Assembly (NCBI GenBank): GCA_035715725.1
Contig: DASTKT010000199.1
Coordinates: forward strand, 1 to 59,931
Reading direction: 5' to 3'
DNA length: 59,931 bases
Source: JADGGV01 sp035715725
GTDB taxonomy: Bacteria; Gemmatimonadota; Gemmatimonadetes; Longimicrobiales; RSA9
Shown: positions 48,764 through 57,695 of the stretch, piece by piece
Position numbering within the stretch: position 1 is the first letter of the stretch
How the letters are laid out: the number at the start of each line of letters is the position of its first letter
Translations under genes and position numbers: made by a program
Notes under the pieces: generated by a model
The model's database searches: none
The model's input: only the letters and a program-made list of their open reading frames with translations
What the model was told of the DNA's origin: nothing

Positions 48764-50566
48764 ATGATCGAGACCATGGCGACGCCGCCGGATGGTTCGG
48801 AGACGCGCGCGCCCGCGGCCGGCGGGCCGGCGCGCGCCGCCGCATCCGTGCGCATCGTGCCGGCGCGGGTGCGGCCCTGGCTCCTGCTCCTCGTCGTGCT
48901 CGTGTCCGCGGGCGCGATCGTCGGCGCCATGCGCCGCACCTCGGCGACGTTCGACGAGATCGCGTTCATGGGGACCGGCGCGCGAGGCTACCACCTCGGC
49001 CGGTTCGACGCGATCCCAGACCATCCGCCGCTGCTGCAGTACTTCTACGGCCTGCCGATCTACCTGGCGGGCCCGAGGTTCCCGGCGGATTTCGGCAGCG
49101 CGCAGCACCCCGGCTACCGCTACGCGTACTCGAAGCGGCTGCTCTGGGAGTCGGGGAACGACCCCGAGCGGCTCGTCTTCCTCTCGCGGCTCGTGGCCGT
49201 CGCGTTCGCGCTGTCGCTGATCCTCGGCGTCTGGGCCGTCACCCGGCGCGCGGCCGGGGCGGACGCCGCGCTCCTGGCCGCCGGACTCGCGGCGTTCCTC
49301 CCCGACGTGCTCGCCCACGGCGGCGTGTCCTACGGCGACGTCCCGTTCACGGCCGCCTACCTGTTCACCGTCGCGGCGTTCGATGCCGCGGTGCGGCGGC
49401 CGAGCGCGGCGCGCGGCGTCCTCGCCGGCGCGGCCGCGGCGCTGGCGGTGGGCATCAAGTACAGCGCGCTCGCGCTGGCGCCGGTGGCCGTGCTGCTCGT
49501 CTGCGCGGAGGCGGCGACCCGCCCGAAGGACCGGGACTGGTGGCGCCGCGTCGGCCTCGCCGCGGCGGCGGGGCTGCTCACGCTCTACGTGGCGCTCGTC
49601 GCGATGTACGGCGGCGACCCCAAGCTCGCCGAGTTCCGCTACGGCCTGCTGCTCACGCGCATGCACGTCGAGCTCGGCCACGGCGTGCCGAGCTACCTGC
49701 TCGGGCACACGAGCGAGCAGGGGTGGTGGTATTTCTACCCGGTCGCCTTCCTGTTCAAGACGCCCGCGGCGCTGCACGCGCTGATCCTCCTCGCCGTGCT
49801 CGGCTACGTCCGCGCGGCGCGGGGCGGCCGGGGACCGGGCGCGGCCGAGGCCGCGGGCGCCGTGGACGCAACCGCCGCGCAGGCCGCCCCCGCCGCCCCC
49901 ACCCGCCTGCGCGCCGCGCTCGCCTCTCCACTCCGCGCGGTCGCGATCGCGCCGCTCGTCTTCCTCGCGTTCCTGCTGCGCTCGCACCTGGACATCGGCT
50001 TCCGCTACGCGCTGCCGGCGCTGCCGTTCCTCGGCATCCTGGTCGCCGTCGGGCTCGCGCGGCTCTGGGCCACATCGTCTCGCCTCGTGCGCGGCGTCGT
50101 CGCCGCGCTGCTGGTGGCGTACGCGGCGTCGTCGCTCTCGTTCTACCCGCACTTCCTGGCGTACACGAGCGAGTACGCGCCAGGCCGGGACCGCGGCGAC
50201 GAGGTGCTGCTCGACTCCAGCCTGGACTGGGGGCAGGGGCTCCTCGAGCTGCGCGATTTCATGCGCCAGGAGCATATCGACCGCGTCTACCTGAGCTACT
50301 TCGGCTCGGCGCTGCCGGCGGGGTACGGAATCGATTATGTTCCGCTGCCGAGCTTCTTTTCGCTGCCGCCGGCGCGCCCCGCGCGCCCGGGCGACCGGGA
50401 GCCGGAATGGGTGGTCGTCTCGGCCACCACGCTGCACGGGCTCTACCTCCGCGGCGATCCGTTCGCCCGGCTCCGCTCCCGCCGCCCGGACCGTGTTCTG
50501 GCCCACTCGCTGTTCGTCTACCGGCTCCGCAACGATCCAGGTTCCCGCGCGCGGCCCGGGAGGTAA
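48764..50566 (+). CDS. GT39/ArnT-like integral membrane glycosyltransferase
   Basis: This 600-residue protein has about ten membrane segments. The first periplasmic loop carries the GT-C catalytic signature TFDEIAFMGTGARGYHLG, and the next motif is IPDHPPLLQYFYGLPIY, as in protein mannosyltransferase/ArnT families. Later motifs include VSYGDVPFTAAYLF and SHLDIGFRYALPALPFLG, and a C-terminal periplasmic domain contains LDSSLDWGQGLLELRDFM. It probably transfers a sugar from a polyprenyl-phosphate donor to a protein or glycan. A GTG at 48743 overlapping the previous stop is an alternative start; the ATG at 48764 follows a G-rich sequence. It belongs to the continuous glycosylation operon. Confidence 0.87.
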   Translation: MIETMATPPDGSETRAPAAGGPARAAASVRIVPARVRPWLLLLVVLVSAGAIVGAMRRTSATFDEIAFMGTGARGYHLGRFDAIPDHPPLLQYFYGLPIYLAGPRFPADFGSAQHPGYRYAYSKRLLWESGNDPERLVFLSRLVAVAFALSLILGVWAVTRRAAGADAALLAAGLAAFLPDVLAHGGVSYGDVPFTAAYLFTVAAFDAAVRRPSAARGVLAGAAAALAVGIKYSALALAPVAVLLVCAEAATRPKDRDWWRRVGLAAAAGLLTLYVALVAMYGGDPKLAEFRYGLLLTRMHVELGHGVPSYLLGHTSEQGWWYFYPVAFLFKTPAALHALILLAVLGYVRAARGGRGPGAAEAAGAVDATAAQAAPAAPTRLRAALASPLRAVAIAPLVFLAFLLRSHLDIGFRYALPALPFLGILVAVGLARLWATSSRLVRGVVAALLVAYAASSLSFYPHFLAYTSEYAPGRDRGDEVLLDSSLDWGQGLLELRDFMRQEHIDRVYLSYFGSALPAGYGIDYVPLPSFFSLPPARPARPGDREPEWVVVSATTLHGLYLRGDPFARLRSRRPDRVLAHSLFVYRLRNDPGSRARPGR

Positions 50567-50568
50567 CC

Positions 50569-51597
50569 ATGCTGGACGAGAGAGGCCCGATGTCGACTGA
50601 GCTCGAGCTGATGGGCGCGACGTCCGCGGCGGCGCAGTGGCGGCCGGAGCCGCGGGCGACGCGCGCCGTGTCCATCGTCTGTCCGGTCTACAACGAAGCG
50701 CTGAACATCGGCGAGCTGTACGAGCGCCTGGCCCGGGTGCTGCCGGGCGACGACGTCGAGTTCATCTTCGTCGACGATGGCAGCACGGACGCCACGTACG
50801 CCGGGCTGCGCGACATCGCCGCCGGCGACCCGCGGGTGCGCGTCATCCGCTTCCGCCGCAACTTCGGCCAGACGGCGGCGCTCTCCGCGGGGATCGACCA
50901 CTCCCGCGGCGCGATCATCGTCCCGATCGACGGCGACCTGCAGAACGACCCGAACGACATCCCGCGGCTGCTGGCGCGCCTGGACGAGGGATACGACGTG
51001 GTGAGCGGCTGGCGTCGCGACCGCAAGGACCCGTTCCACCGGCGGCTCCCCTCGATCATCGCGAACCGCGTCATCTCGCTGATCTCGGGCGTGCACCTGC
51101 ACGACTACGGCTGCTCGCTCAAGGCGTACCGGCGGGACGTGCTGGCGGACGTGCGGCTCTACGGCGAGATGCACCGCTTCGTGCCGATCTACGCGAGCTG
51201 GCAGGGCGCCCGCGTGACCGAGATGGTCGTCGACCACCACCCGCGCACGCGGGGCAAGTCGAACTACGGCATCGAGCGGACGCTGAAGGTGATCCTCGAC
51301 ATGCTGGTCGTGAAGTTCCTCTCCTCGTATGCGACGAAGCCGATCTACGTCTTCGGCGGCTTCGGCTTCGCCTCGCTGCTGGCGGCCGTGATCGTCTTCT
51401 GCGGCATGGTCTACCTGAAGCTCGCGCACATCCGGGACTTCGTGGCCACGCCGCTCCCGCTCGTCGTCGTCATGCTCGTGCTGGTGGGATGCCTGAGCGT
51501 ACTGCTCGGGCTCGTGGCGGAGCTGACCGTGCGCACCTACTACGAGTCGCAGGGGAAGCGGACGTACGCGATCCGCGAGGTGGTGGAGCAGCGATGA
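50569..51597 (+). CDS. Family 2 glycosyltransferase with two C-terminal membrane helices (GtrB/DPM-like)
   Basis: This 342-residue protein has the GT2 core (SIVCPVYNEALNIGELYERL, FVDDGSTDAT, NFGQTAALSAGID). The catalytic acidic residues lie in PIDGDLQNDP, and RTRGKSNYGIERTLKVI is the family's conserved region before the membrane. Two hydrophobic segments (about 252-275 and 288-312) anchor it. This layout matches undecaprenyl-phosphate glucosyl/arabinosyl-transferases such as GtrB and ArnC, which charge the lipid carrier. GGGAGG precedes the ATG. It overlaps the methyltransferase gene by four bases. Confidence 0.94.
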   Translation: MLDERGPMSTELELMGATSAAAQWRPEPRATRAVSIVCPVYNEALNIGELYERLARVLPGDDVEFIFVDDGSTDATYAGLRDIAAGDPRVRVIRFRRNFGQTAALSAGIDHSRGAIIVPIDGDLQNDPNDIPRLLARLDEGYDVVSGWRRDRKDPFHRRLPSIIANRVISLISGVHLHDYGCSLKAYRRDVLADVRLYGEMHRFVPIYASWQGARVTEMVVDHHPRTRGKSNYGIERTLKVILDMLVVKFLSSYATKPIYVFGGFGFASLLAAVIVFCGMVYLKLAHIRDFVATPLPLVVVMLVLVGCLSVLLGLVAELTVRTYYESQGKRTYAIREVVEQR

Positions 51598-52589
51598 AGC
51601 CGAGGGTCGTGCAGTACCTCTGCTGTCCGGCGTGCCAGGCCGAGCTGCGCCTCGAGAGCGCGCGCACCGAAGGCGACGACGTGATGGAGGGCGCCCTCGC
51701 CTGCGCCGGCTGCGCCGCCGTCTACCCGATCCGCGGCGGCGTGCCGCGCTTCGCCGACGACGTGGGCGGCATCGAGAAGGAGACCGCCGCCGCGTTCGGT
51801 TGGGAGTGGAACCAGTACTCCGAGCTGGAGCCGCGTTACCGGCAGCAGTTCCTCGACTGGATCCGCCCCGTCGGCCCCGCCTTCTTCCGCGACAAGGTCG
51901 TGCTCGAGGGTGGGTGCGGGAAGGGGCGCCATACCGCGCTGGCCGCCGAGTTCGGCGCGCGGGACGTCATCTCGCTCGACCTCGGCGACGCCGTGACCGC
52001 CGCGTTCCGCAACACGCGCCACCTGCCGAACGCGCACATCGTGCAGGCGGACCTGAACCGGCCGCCCGTGAAGCGCGTCGTCGACTACGCCTTCTCCGTC
52101 GGCGTGCTGCACCACACGCCCGAGCCGGAGCGCGGGTTCCGCGCGCTCTCGTCGTGTCTCAAGCCCGGCGGCGCGATCTCCGCGTGGGTCTACGGGCGGG
52201 AGGGGAACGGCTGGATCGTGCACGTCGTCACGCCGATCCGCGAGCGCGTGACGGCGCGCCTGCCGCACGGGTTGCTGGACGTGATCTCCGGCGCGCTCAC
52301 CGTCCCGCTCTGGCTGGCCACGAAGCTGGTCTACGGCCCGACGCGCCGCAGCCGCGCCGCCGCCGTGCTGCCGTACCGCGAGTACCTGAGCTACATCGCC
52401 CCGTTCCCGTTCCGGGAGCAGCGCTCGATCGTCTTCGACCACCTGGTCACGCCGATCGCCTTCTACCTGCGGCGCGAGGAGTTCGCCGGCTGGTTCGAGC
52501 GCTCCGGCCTGCGCGACGTCCGCATCGAGCACCACAACGCCAACAGCTGGCGCGGGTTCGGGGTCGTCCCCGCGCCCGCGGAGCGGTGA
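51594..52589 (+). CDS. SAM-dependent methyltransferase with N-terminal Trm112-like zinc domain
   Basis: This 331-residue protein begins with a Trm112/zinc-ribbon domain (CCPACQ near residues 10-15, CAGC near 37-40, then YPIRGGVPRF), which is common in front of sugar or lipid methyltransferases. A class I methyltransferase follows: motif I VLEGGCGKGRHT, the acidic residue at the end of strand 2 (SLDLGDAV), DYAFSVGVLHHTPEPERGF and SSCLKPGGAISAWVYG. The C-terminal part (about 220-300) is partly hydrophobic and may touch the membrane. In this cluster it most likely methylates a glycan or its carrier. Substrate unknown. Confidence 0.9.
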   Translation: MKPRVVQYLCCPACQAELRLESARTEGDDVMEGALACAGCAAVYPIRGGVPRFADDVGGIEKETAAAFGWEWNQYSELEPRYRQQFLDWIRPVGPAFFRDKVVLEGGCGKGRHTALAAEFGARDVISLDLGDAVTAAFRNTRHLPNAHIVQADLNRPPVKRVVDYAFSVGVLHHTPEPERGFRALSSCLKPGGAISAWVYGREGNGWIVHVVTPIRERVTARLPHGLLDVISGALTVPLWLATKLVYGPTRRSRAAAVLPYREYLSYIAPFPFREQRSIVFDHLVTPIAFYLRREEFAGWFERSGLRDVRIEHHNANSWRGFGVVPAPAER

Positions 52590-52596
52590 GCGCCGC

Positions 52597-54516
52597 ATGT
52601 GCGGGATCGCCGGGATCGCCGCGCTGGACCCGCGCCGGCCGCTCGACCCGGCGCCGGTGCACGCCATGCTCGACCGGCTGCGTCACCGCGGCCCGGACGA
52701 CAGCGGCGTGCACGTGGGCGACGGCGTCGTGCTCGGCCATCGTCGCCTGTCGATCATCGACCTGAGCGGCGGGCACCAGCCGCTCTTCGGCCAGCGGTCC
52801 TCGACGGCCGTCGTCGCCAACGGCGAGGTCTACAACTACCGGGAGCTGGCGCGGGAGCTGGAGGCGAAGGGGCACGTCTTCCGGACCGCCTCGGACACGG
52901 AGGTCGCGGCCCACGCCTACGACGAGTGGGGCCTGGATGCGCTCGACCGGCTCGACGCGATGCTGGCGCTCGCGCTCTGGGACGGCGAGCGCCGCCGGCT
53001 CGTGCTGGCCCGCGACCGCATGGGCGAGAAGCCGCTCTTCTGGACGGTCGCGGACGGGCTGCTCCTCTTCGCCTCCGAGCTGACGGCGCTGCTCGCGCAC
53101 CCCGCGGTGCGCGCGGAGCTCGACCCGCGCGCGCTCTCCGCGTACCTCGCCCTCGAGTACGTGCCGGCGCCGCTCTGCATGGTGGCCGGCGTGCACAAGC
53201 TCGAGCCCGGCACGTCCCTCGTGCTGGAGGACGGCGAGGTCGCGGTCCGGCCGTACTGGCGCCTGCCGGCCTGGGCGCCGACGCGGCTCTCCTACGCCGA
53301 GGCGGTCGAGCGCCTGCGCCAGCTCCTCGACCAGGCCGTGGCCTCCCGCCTCGTCAGCGACGTGCCGCTCGGCGTCTTCCTCTCCGGCGGCATCGACTCG
53401 AGCACCGTGGCGGCGTTCGCGGCGCGGCACGGCGCGGTCGAGACGTTCTCGATCGGCTTCGAGGAGGCGAGCTTCGACGAGCGCGTCTACGCGCGCGAGG
53501 TCGCCGCGCGGCTGGGCACGAACCATCACGAGCGCGTGCTGCGCGGCGCCGACATGCCGGCGCTGGTGCCGCGCCTGGCCGAGCTGCTGGACGAGCCGCT
53601 CGGCGACGCGTCCATCGTCCCGACCGCGCTGCTGAGCGGCTTCGCGCGCGAGCGCATCACCGTCGCGCTCGGCGGCGATGCCGGCGACGAGCTGTTCGCG
53701 GGCTACCCGATGCACCAGGCGCAGCGCGTGGCGCCGTACGCGCGCGTGCTCGGCGCCGGCGGCGGGCTGCTGCGGCGCGCGGCGGAGCGGCTGCCGGTCT
53801 CGCACGCGAACTTCGCGCTCGGCTTCAAGGTGCGGACGTTCCTGCGCGGGCTGGAGGCGCCGGCGCCGCTGAACCAGGGGCTCTGGCTCTCCGCGTTCGC
53901 GCCGGCGGAGCAGCGGGCGCTGCTCGCGCCGGAGCTGTGGGAGGCGGCGGAGCGCGGCGCCTGGGCGTTCCGGGCGCTGGAGGACGGCTGGGCGGCGGGG
54001 GAGGGAATGCCGCGGGTCGCGCGGGCGGCGCGCCTCGACGCGCTGACCTACCTGCCCAACGACATCCTGACGAAGGTGGACCGCGCCAGCATGAGCGTCG
54101 CCCTCGAGGTGCGCGCGCCGTTCCTGGCGCGCGCCGTCGTGGAGTTCGCGGCCTCGCTCCCGGACGCGTACCTGATGAAGGGGCTCACCGGGAAGCGGAT
54201 CCTGCGCGACGCCGTGCGGGAGCTTCTGCCGGCGAGCGTGCTGGAGCGGCCGAAGAAGGGCTTCGGCATCCCGGTCGCCGCGTGGCTGGCCGGGCCGCTC
54301 CGCGAGCTGGCGCACGACCTCCTGGGCGAGGCGTCGCTGCGGCGGGCGGGGCTGTTCCGGCCCGAGGCGGTGAGCCGGCTGCTCCGCGAGCACGAGGCGC
54401 GGCGCGCGGACCACCGCAAGCCGCTCTGGACGCTGCTCGTCCTCGAGCTGTGGCGCCGCGCGAACCTCGGCGCCGCGGTTCCGCGGCCCGCGGCGCCGCT
54501 GGCGGGGGTGCCATGA
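52597..54516 (+). CDS. asnB: Asparagine synthase (glutamine-hydrolysing)
   Basis: This 639-residue enzyme has a class II glutamine amidotransferase domain starting at nucleophile Cys2 (MCGIAGI). It contains RHRGPDDSGV, VVANGEVYNYREL and SDTEV. The synthetase domain has the PP-loop SGGIDSS (near residue 267), GGDAGDELFAGY and LTYLPNDILTKVDRASM. Synthetase-domain enzymes of this type make asparagine, or amidate sugar carboxyl groups in glycan clusters. Its place inside a glycosylation operon makes amidation of a uronic acid or peptide substituent a reasonable alternative. All amidotransferase residues are kept. The start lies seven bases after the methyltransferase stop. Confidence 0.94.
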   Translation: MCGIAGIAALDPRRPLDPAPVHAMLDRLRHRGPDDSGVHVGDGVVLGHRRLSIIDLSGGHQPLFGQRSSTAVVANGEVYNYRELARELEAKGHVFRTASDTEVAAHAYDEWGLDALDRLDAMLALALWDGERRRLVLARDRMGEKPLFWTVADGLLLFASELTALLAHPAVRAELDPRALSAYLALEYVPAPLCMVAGVHKLEPGTSLVLEDGEVAVRPYWRLPAWAPTRLSYAEAVERLRQLLDQAVASRLVSDVPLGVFLSGGIDSSTVAAFAARHGAVETFSIGFEEASFDERVYAREVAARLGTNHHERVLRGADMPALVPRLAELLDEPLGDASIVPTALLSGFARERITVALGGDAGDELFAGYPMHQAQRVAPYARVLGAGGGLLRRAAERLPVSHANFALGFKVRTFLRGLEAPAPLNQGLWLSAFAPAEQRALLAPELWEAAERGAWAFRALEDGWAAGEGMPRVARAARLDALTYLPNDILTKVDRASMSVALEVRAPFLARAVVEFAASLPDAYLMKGLTGKRILRDAVRELLPASVLERPKKGFGIPVAAWLAGPLRELAHDLLGEASLRRAGLFRPEAVSRLLREHEARRADHRKPLWTLLVLELWRRANLGAAVPRPAAPLAGVP

Positions 54517-56150
54517 CGGAGGCGGTGGCGCGCGGCGTCTCGCGGCGCATGCTGCTGGCGGTCGCGCTCGTCGCCATCGTCGTCTACCTGCCGAGCATCT
54601 TCAACGGCTTCGCCTACGACGACATCGCGGTCGTCCAGAACGACGCGCGCATCCACACGCTGAAGAACCTGGCGAAGGTGTTCGCGCAGCCGTACTGGGC
54701 GGACCGCGGGCGGGAGTTCGCGATCTACCGGCCGCTGACCAGCTTCAGCTTCGCGATCGACTGGTTCGTCTCGCGCGGGTATCCGATGTGGTTCCACATC
54801 GTGAACGTGCTCTGGCACGCCGGCGCGTGCGTGCTGCTCCTGCTGGTGCTGGCGGAGCTGTTCCCGCCGGTCGCGGCGCTCGCCGGCGCGCTGCTCTTCG
54901 CCGTACACCCCGTGCACGTGGAGGCGGTGGCGAACGTGGTCGGCCGCGCCGAGTTGATGTCGGCGGCCTTCTCGCTGGCCGCCGCGCTCGTCTGGCTGCG
55001 CGCCGGCGGCCGGCTCCGGCCGCTCGCCGCGCTGGCGGTCGCGGCGCTCTACGCGCTCGCCATGCTGGCCAAGGAGAGCGCGGCCACGCTCCCGGCGGTG
55101 CTCGTCCTGCTGGACGCGGCCCGCGGGGAGTGGAGCCTCCGCCCGTCGAGCCTGGCGGCATACCTGCGCCGCCGCGGCCCCGCGCTCCTGCTCCTCGCGC
55201 TCGCACTCGCCGGCGAGATGGCCGCCCGGCAGGCGGTCATCGGCCGGGTGGGTCCGGCCATCGTCGATCCCATCTTCGACGTGGCGGCGTCCGGCGCGGA
55301 CCGCGTGCGCACGGCGCTCTCCGCCTGGCCGGTGTTCCTGCGGATCCTCTTCTTCCCGCGCGTGCTCCTGGCCGACTATGCGCCGCGCATCTCGATGCCG
55401 GCGCTGCACTGGACGGCCGGCGCGATCGCCGGCGCGGCGCTCCTGGCCGGGTGCGTGGTCGGTGGATTCGTCGCGCTCGCGCGCGGGCGGGGCCGGACGG
55501 CGCTCGGGCTCCTCTGGTTCCCGGTCACGATCCTCCCCGTCTCGAATCTGCTCTTCGCGACCGGGATCTTCATCGCCGAGCGGACGCTCTACATGCCGTC
55601 GGTGGCGCTCTCGATCGGCTTCGCGGGGCTCGCGGCGCTGGCGCTGGAGGCGCGCTGGGCCGCCGACTGGCGCGTGCTCGCGGCCGCGGCCGCGCCCCTG
55701 ATGCTCGTGCTCACCGCCCGCACGATCGTCCGCGAGCCGGAATGGCGGGACACCGTCACCATCTTCGCGGCGCTCGACCGGGACGCGCCGGAGGCGTTCC
55801 GCGTGCAGTGGGACCTGGCGCGCCGCGCGCGCCGGAAGGGGAACAAGCTCGACGCCGCCACGCACTTCGCGCGTGCACTCGAGCTGTGGCCGAGCCGGAT
55901 GGCGCTCGTCGTCGAGGCGGGCCAGAACGCGGTGGAGCTCGGCTGGACCGAATACGCCCGCGCGCTCGCCGCCATGGCGCAGTCGCGCTGGCCACACGAT
56001 CCGTCCGTCCGCCGCCTGGTCGCCGCCGCGGCGAAGGGCCGGCCGGGGCGGTCGTCCCGGCCGAGGATGGCCGCGCCCGCCGGGCCGCGGCCGCCCGGCC
56101 GCCGCGCCGACGTCGGCGGCGGCGACGCCGGCTCCCCGCCGAGACTCTGA
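54513..56150 (+). CDS. TMTC-like (DUF1736) multi-pass membrane protein, copy 1
   Basis: This 545-residue protein has about nine to eleven membrane segments and a short helical C-terminus (about 430-510). The exoplasmic FNGFAYDDIAVVQNDARIHT loop holds the paired aspartates expected of a GT-C transferase. YRPLTSFSFAIDW, LLFAVHPVHVEAVANVVGRA, MLAKESAATLPAVLV and FIAERTLYMPSVAL are landmarks shared with copies 2 and 3 and with animal TMTC O-mannosyltransferases. The last about 50 residues are Arg/Pro/Gly-rich. It overlaps asnB by four bases (ATGA). It probably transfers a sugar to exported proteins; this is inferred from the family. Confidence 0.88.
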   Translation: MTEAVARGVSRRMLLAVALVAIVVYLPSIFNGFAYDDIAVVQNDARIHTLKNLAKVFAQPYWADRGREFAIYRPLTSFSFAIDWFVSRGYPMWFHIVNVLWHAGACVLLLLVLAELFPPVAALAGALLFAVHPVHVEAVANVVGRAELMSAAFSLAAALVWLRAGGRLRPLAALAVAALYALAMLAKESAATLPAVLVLLDAARGEWSLRPSSLAAYLRRRGPALLLLALALAGEMAARQAVIGRVGPAIVDPIFDVAASGADRVRTALSAWPVFLRILFFPRVLLADYAPRISMPALHWTAGAIAGAALLAGCVVGGFVALARGRGRTALGLLWFPVTILPVSNLLFATGIFIAERTLYMPSVALSIGFAGLAALALEARWAADWRVLAAAAAPLMLVLTARTIVREPEWRDTVTIFAALDRDAPEAFRVQWDLARRARRKGNKLDAATHFARALELWPSRMALVVEAGQNAVELGWTEYARALAAMAQSRWPHDPSVRRLVAAAAKGRPGRSSRPRMAAPAGPRPPGRRADVGGGDAGSPPRL

Positions 56151-56163
56151 ACCGCCCCCGACA

Positions 56164-57681
56164 ATGGAGAAACGGCACCGCTTCCGCCTCGTACTCGCCC
56201 TCGCCGGCGTGGCGGCGCTCGTGTACCTGCCGAGCCTGCGGAACGGCTTCGCCTACGACGACGTGCCGGTCATCCCCGGCGACCCGCGCATCCACTCCTG
56301 GGCGGGGCTGCTCGGGGCGTTCACGCGGCCGTACTGGGCGGAGCGAGGCGCGGAGCTCGGGCTCTACCGCCCGCTCACGAGCGCGTCGTTCGGCGTGGAC
56401 TGGCTGCTCGGCGGCGGAGCGCCGGCGTGGTTCCACGCGGTGAACGTGCTCTGGCACGCCGGCGCGTGCGTGCTCGCGTTCCTGCTGCTGGCGGAGCTCT
56501 TCGCGCCGGCGGCGGCGCTCGCCGGCGCGCTCGTCTTCGCGGTGCATCCGGTCCACGTCGAAGCCGTGGCGAACGTGGTCGGCCGCGCGGAGGCGATGTC
56601 GGCGGTCTTCTTCCTCGGCGCCGCGCTCGTGTGGATGCGGGCCGGCGCGGCGCTTTCGGTGCGGCGCCTGGCGGCCGTCGCCGCGCTGTTCGCGCTCGCG
56701 CTGCTGTCGAAGGAGAGCGCGGCCACGCTGCCGGCCATCCTGGTGCTGATCGACGCGGCGCGCGGCGAGTGGAGCGCGCGGGCCAGCGGCCTGGCCGGCT
56801 ACCTGCGGCGGCGCGGCCCCGCGCTCGGCGTGCTCCTCGCCATGTTGGCGGCGGCCACCGCCGCGCGCGTCGCCGTAGTGGGCCGCCTCTCGCCGGCCGC
56901 CTACGACCCGGCGCTGGACGTCGTCGCCGGTGGTCCCGAGCGCGTGCTCACGGCGCTCCAGGCCTGGCCCGTCTACCTGCGCCTGCTCCTCTTCCCGCGC
57001 ACGCTGCTGGCCGACTACGGGCCGCGCATCCTGATGCCGGCGTTCGGCTGGACCGCGGCGGCGGCGGCCGGGCTCGCGCTGCTCGCCGCGCTCGTGCTCG
57101 GCGGCCTCGTGGCGCTCGAGCGCGGCCGCCCCGCCGCCGCGCTCGGCCTGCTCTGGTTCCCCGTCACCATCCTGCCGGTCTCGAACCTCCTCTTCGCGAC
57201 GGGGATCCTCGTCGCGGAGCGAACGCTCTACCTCCCCTCGCTCGCGCTGAGCTTCGGCGTGGCGGCGCTCGGCGCGCTCGCGCCGGCGCTTCGGCCCGCC
57301 GCCCGCCGGACGCTGGCGACGCTGGCGGCCGCCGCCATCGTCGCCCTGGCCGCGCGCAGCGTTGTCCGCGAGCCGGAGTGGGCGTCCACGGACACGATCT
57401 TCGCCGCGCTCCTGCGCGACCGGCCGGACTCCTTCCGCGCGCACTGGATCCACGCCCGCGCCGCCGCGCTCGCCGGGGACCCGACCGGCGCCCGCGCCCA
57501 CTACGACGAGGCGCTCCGCCTCTGGCCGTACCGCCGCGGGCTCCTGCTGGAGGCCGGCGAGGCCGCCGTGAGCCAGGGCCGCCTCGAGTACGCCGCCGTC
57601 ATCGCCCGCATGGCCGTCGAGCGCTGGCCCGACGACCCCCGCGCGCGCGCCCTCGCGGCGGCGGCGCGGCGCACCCCGTGA
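56164..57681 (+). CDS. TMTC-like (DUF1736) multi-pass membrane protein, copy 2
   Basis: This 505-residue paralogue of the preceding gene keeps the same landmarks: LRNGFAYDDVPVIPGDPRIH with the Asp pair, YRPLTSASFGVDWLL, LVFAVHPVHVEAVANVVGRA and SKESAATLPAILVLIDAARG. LLWFPVTILPVSNLLFATGI lies in a late membrane segment. The C-terminus ends with one or two TPR-like helix pairs (GDPTGARAHYDEALRLWP, VSQGRLEYAAVIARMAVE). High similarity to copy 1 and the 13-base spacing show recent tandem duplication. Start is ATG. Confidence 0.88.
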   Translation: MEKRHRFRLVLALAGVAALVYLPSLRNGFAYDDVPVIPGDPRIHSWAGLLGAFTRPYWAERGAELGLYRPLTSASFGVDWLLGGGAPAWFHAVNVLWHAGACVLAFLLLAELFAPAAALAGALVFAVHPVHVEAVANVVGRAEAMSAVFFLGAALVWMRAGAALSVRRLAAVAALFALALLSKESAATLPAILVLIDAARGEWSARASGLAGYLRRRGPALGVLLAMLAAATAARVAVVGRLSPAAYDPALDVVAGGPERVLTALQAWPVYLRLLLFPRTLLADYGPRILMPAFGWTAAAAAGLALLAALVLGGLVALERGRPAAALGLLWFPVTILPVSNLLFATGILVAERTLYLPSLALSFGVAALGALAPALRPAARRTLATLAAAAIVALAARSVVREPEWASTDTIFAALLRDRPDSFRAHWIHARAAALAGDPTGARAHYDEALRLWPYRRGLLLEAGEAAVSQGRLEYAAVIARMAVERWPDDPRARALAAAARRTP

Positions 57682-57695
57682 ACGCACCCGCCGCC

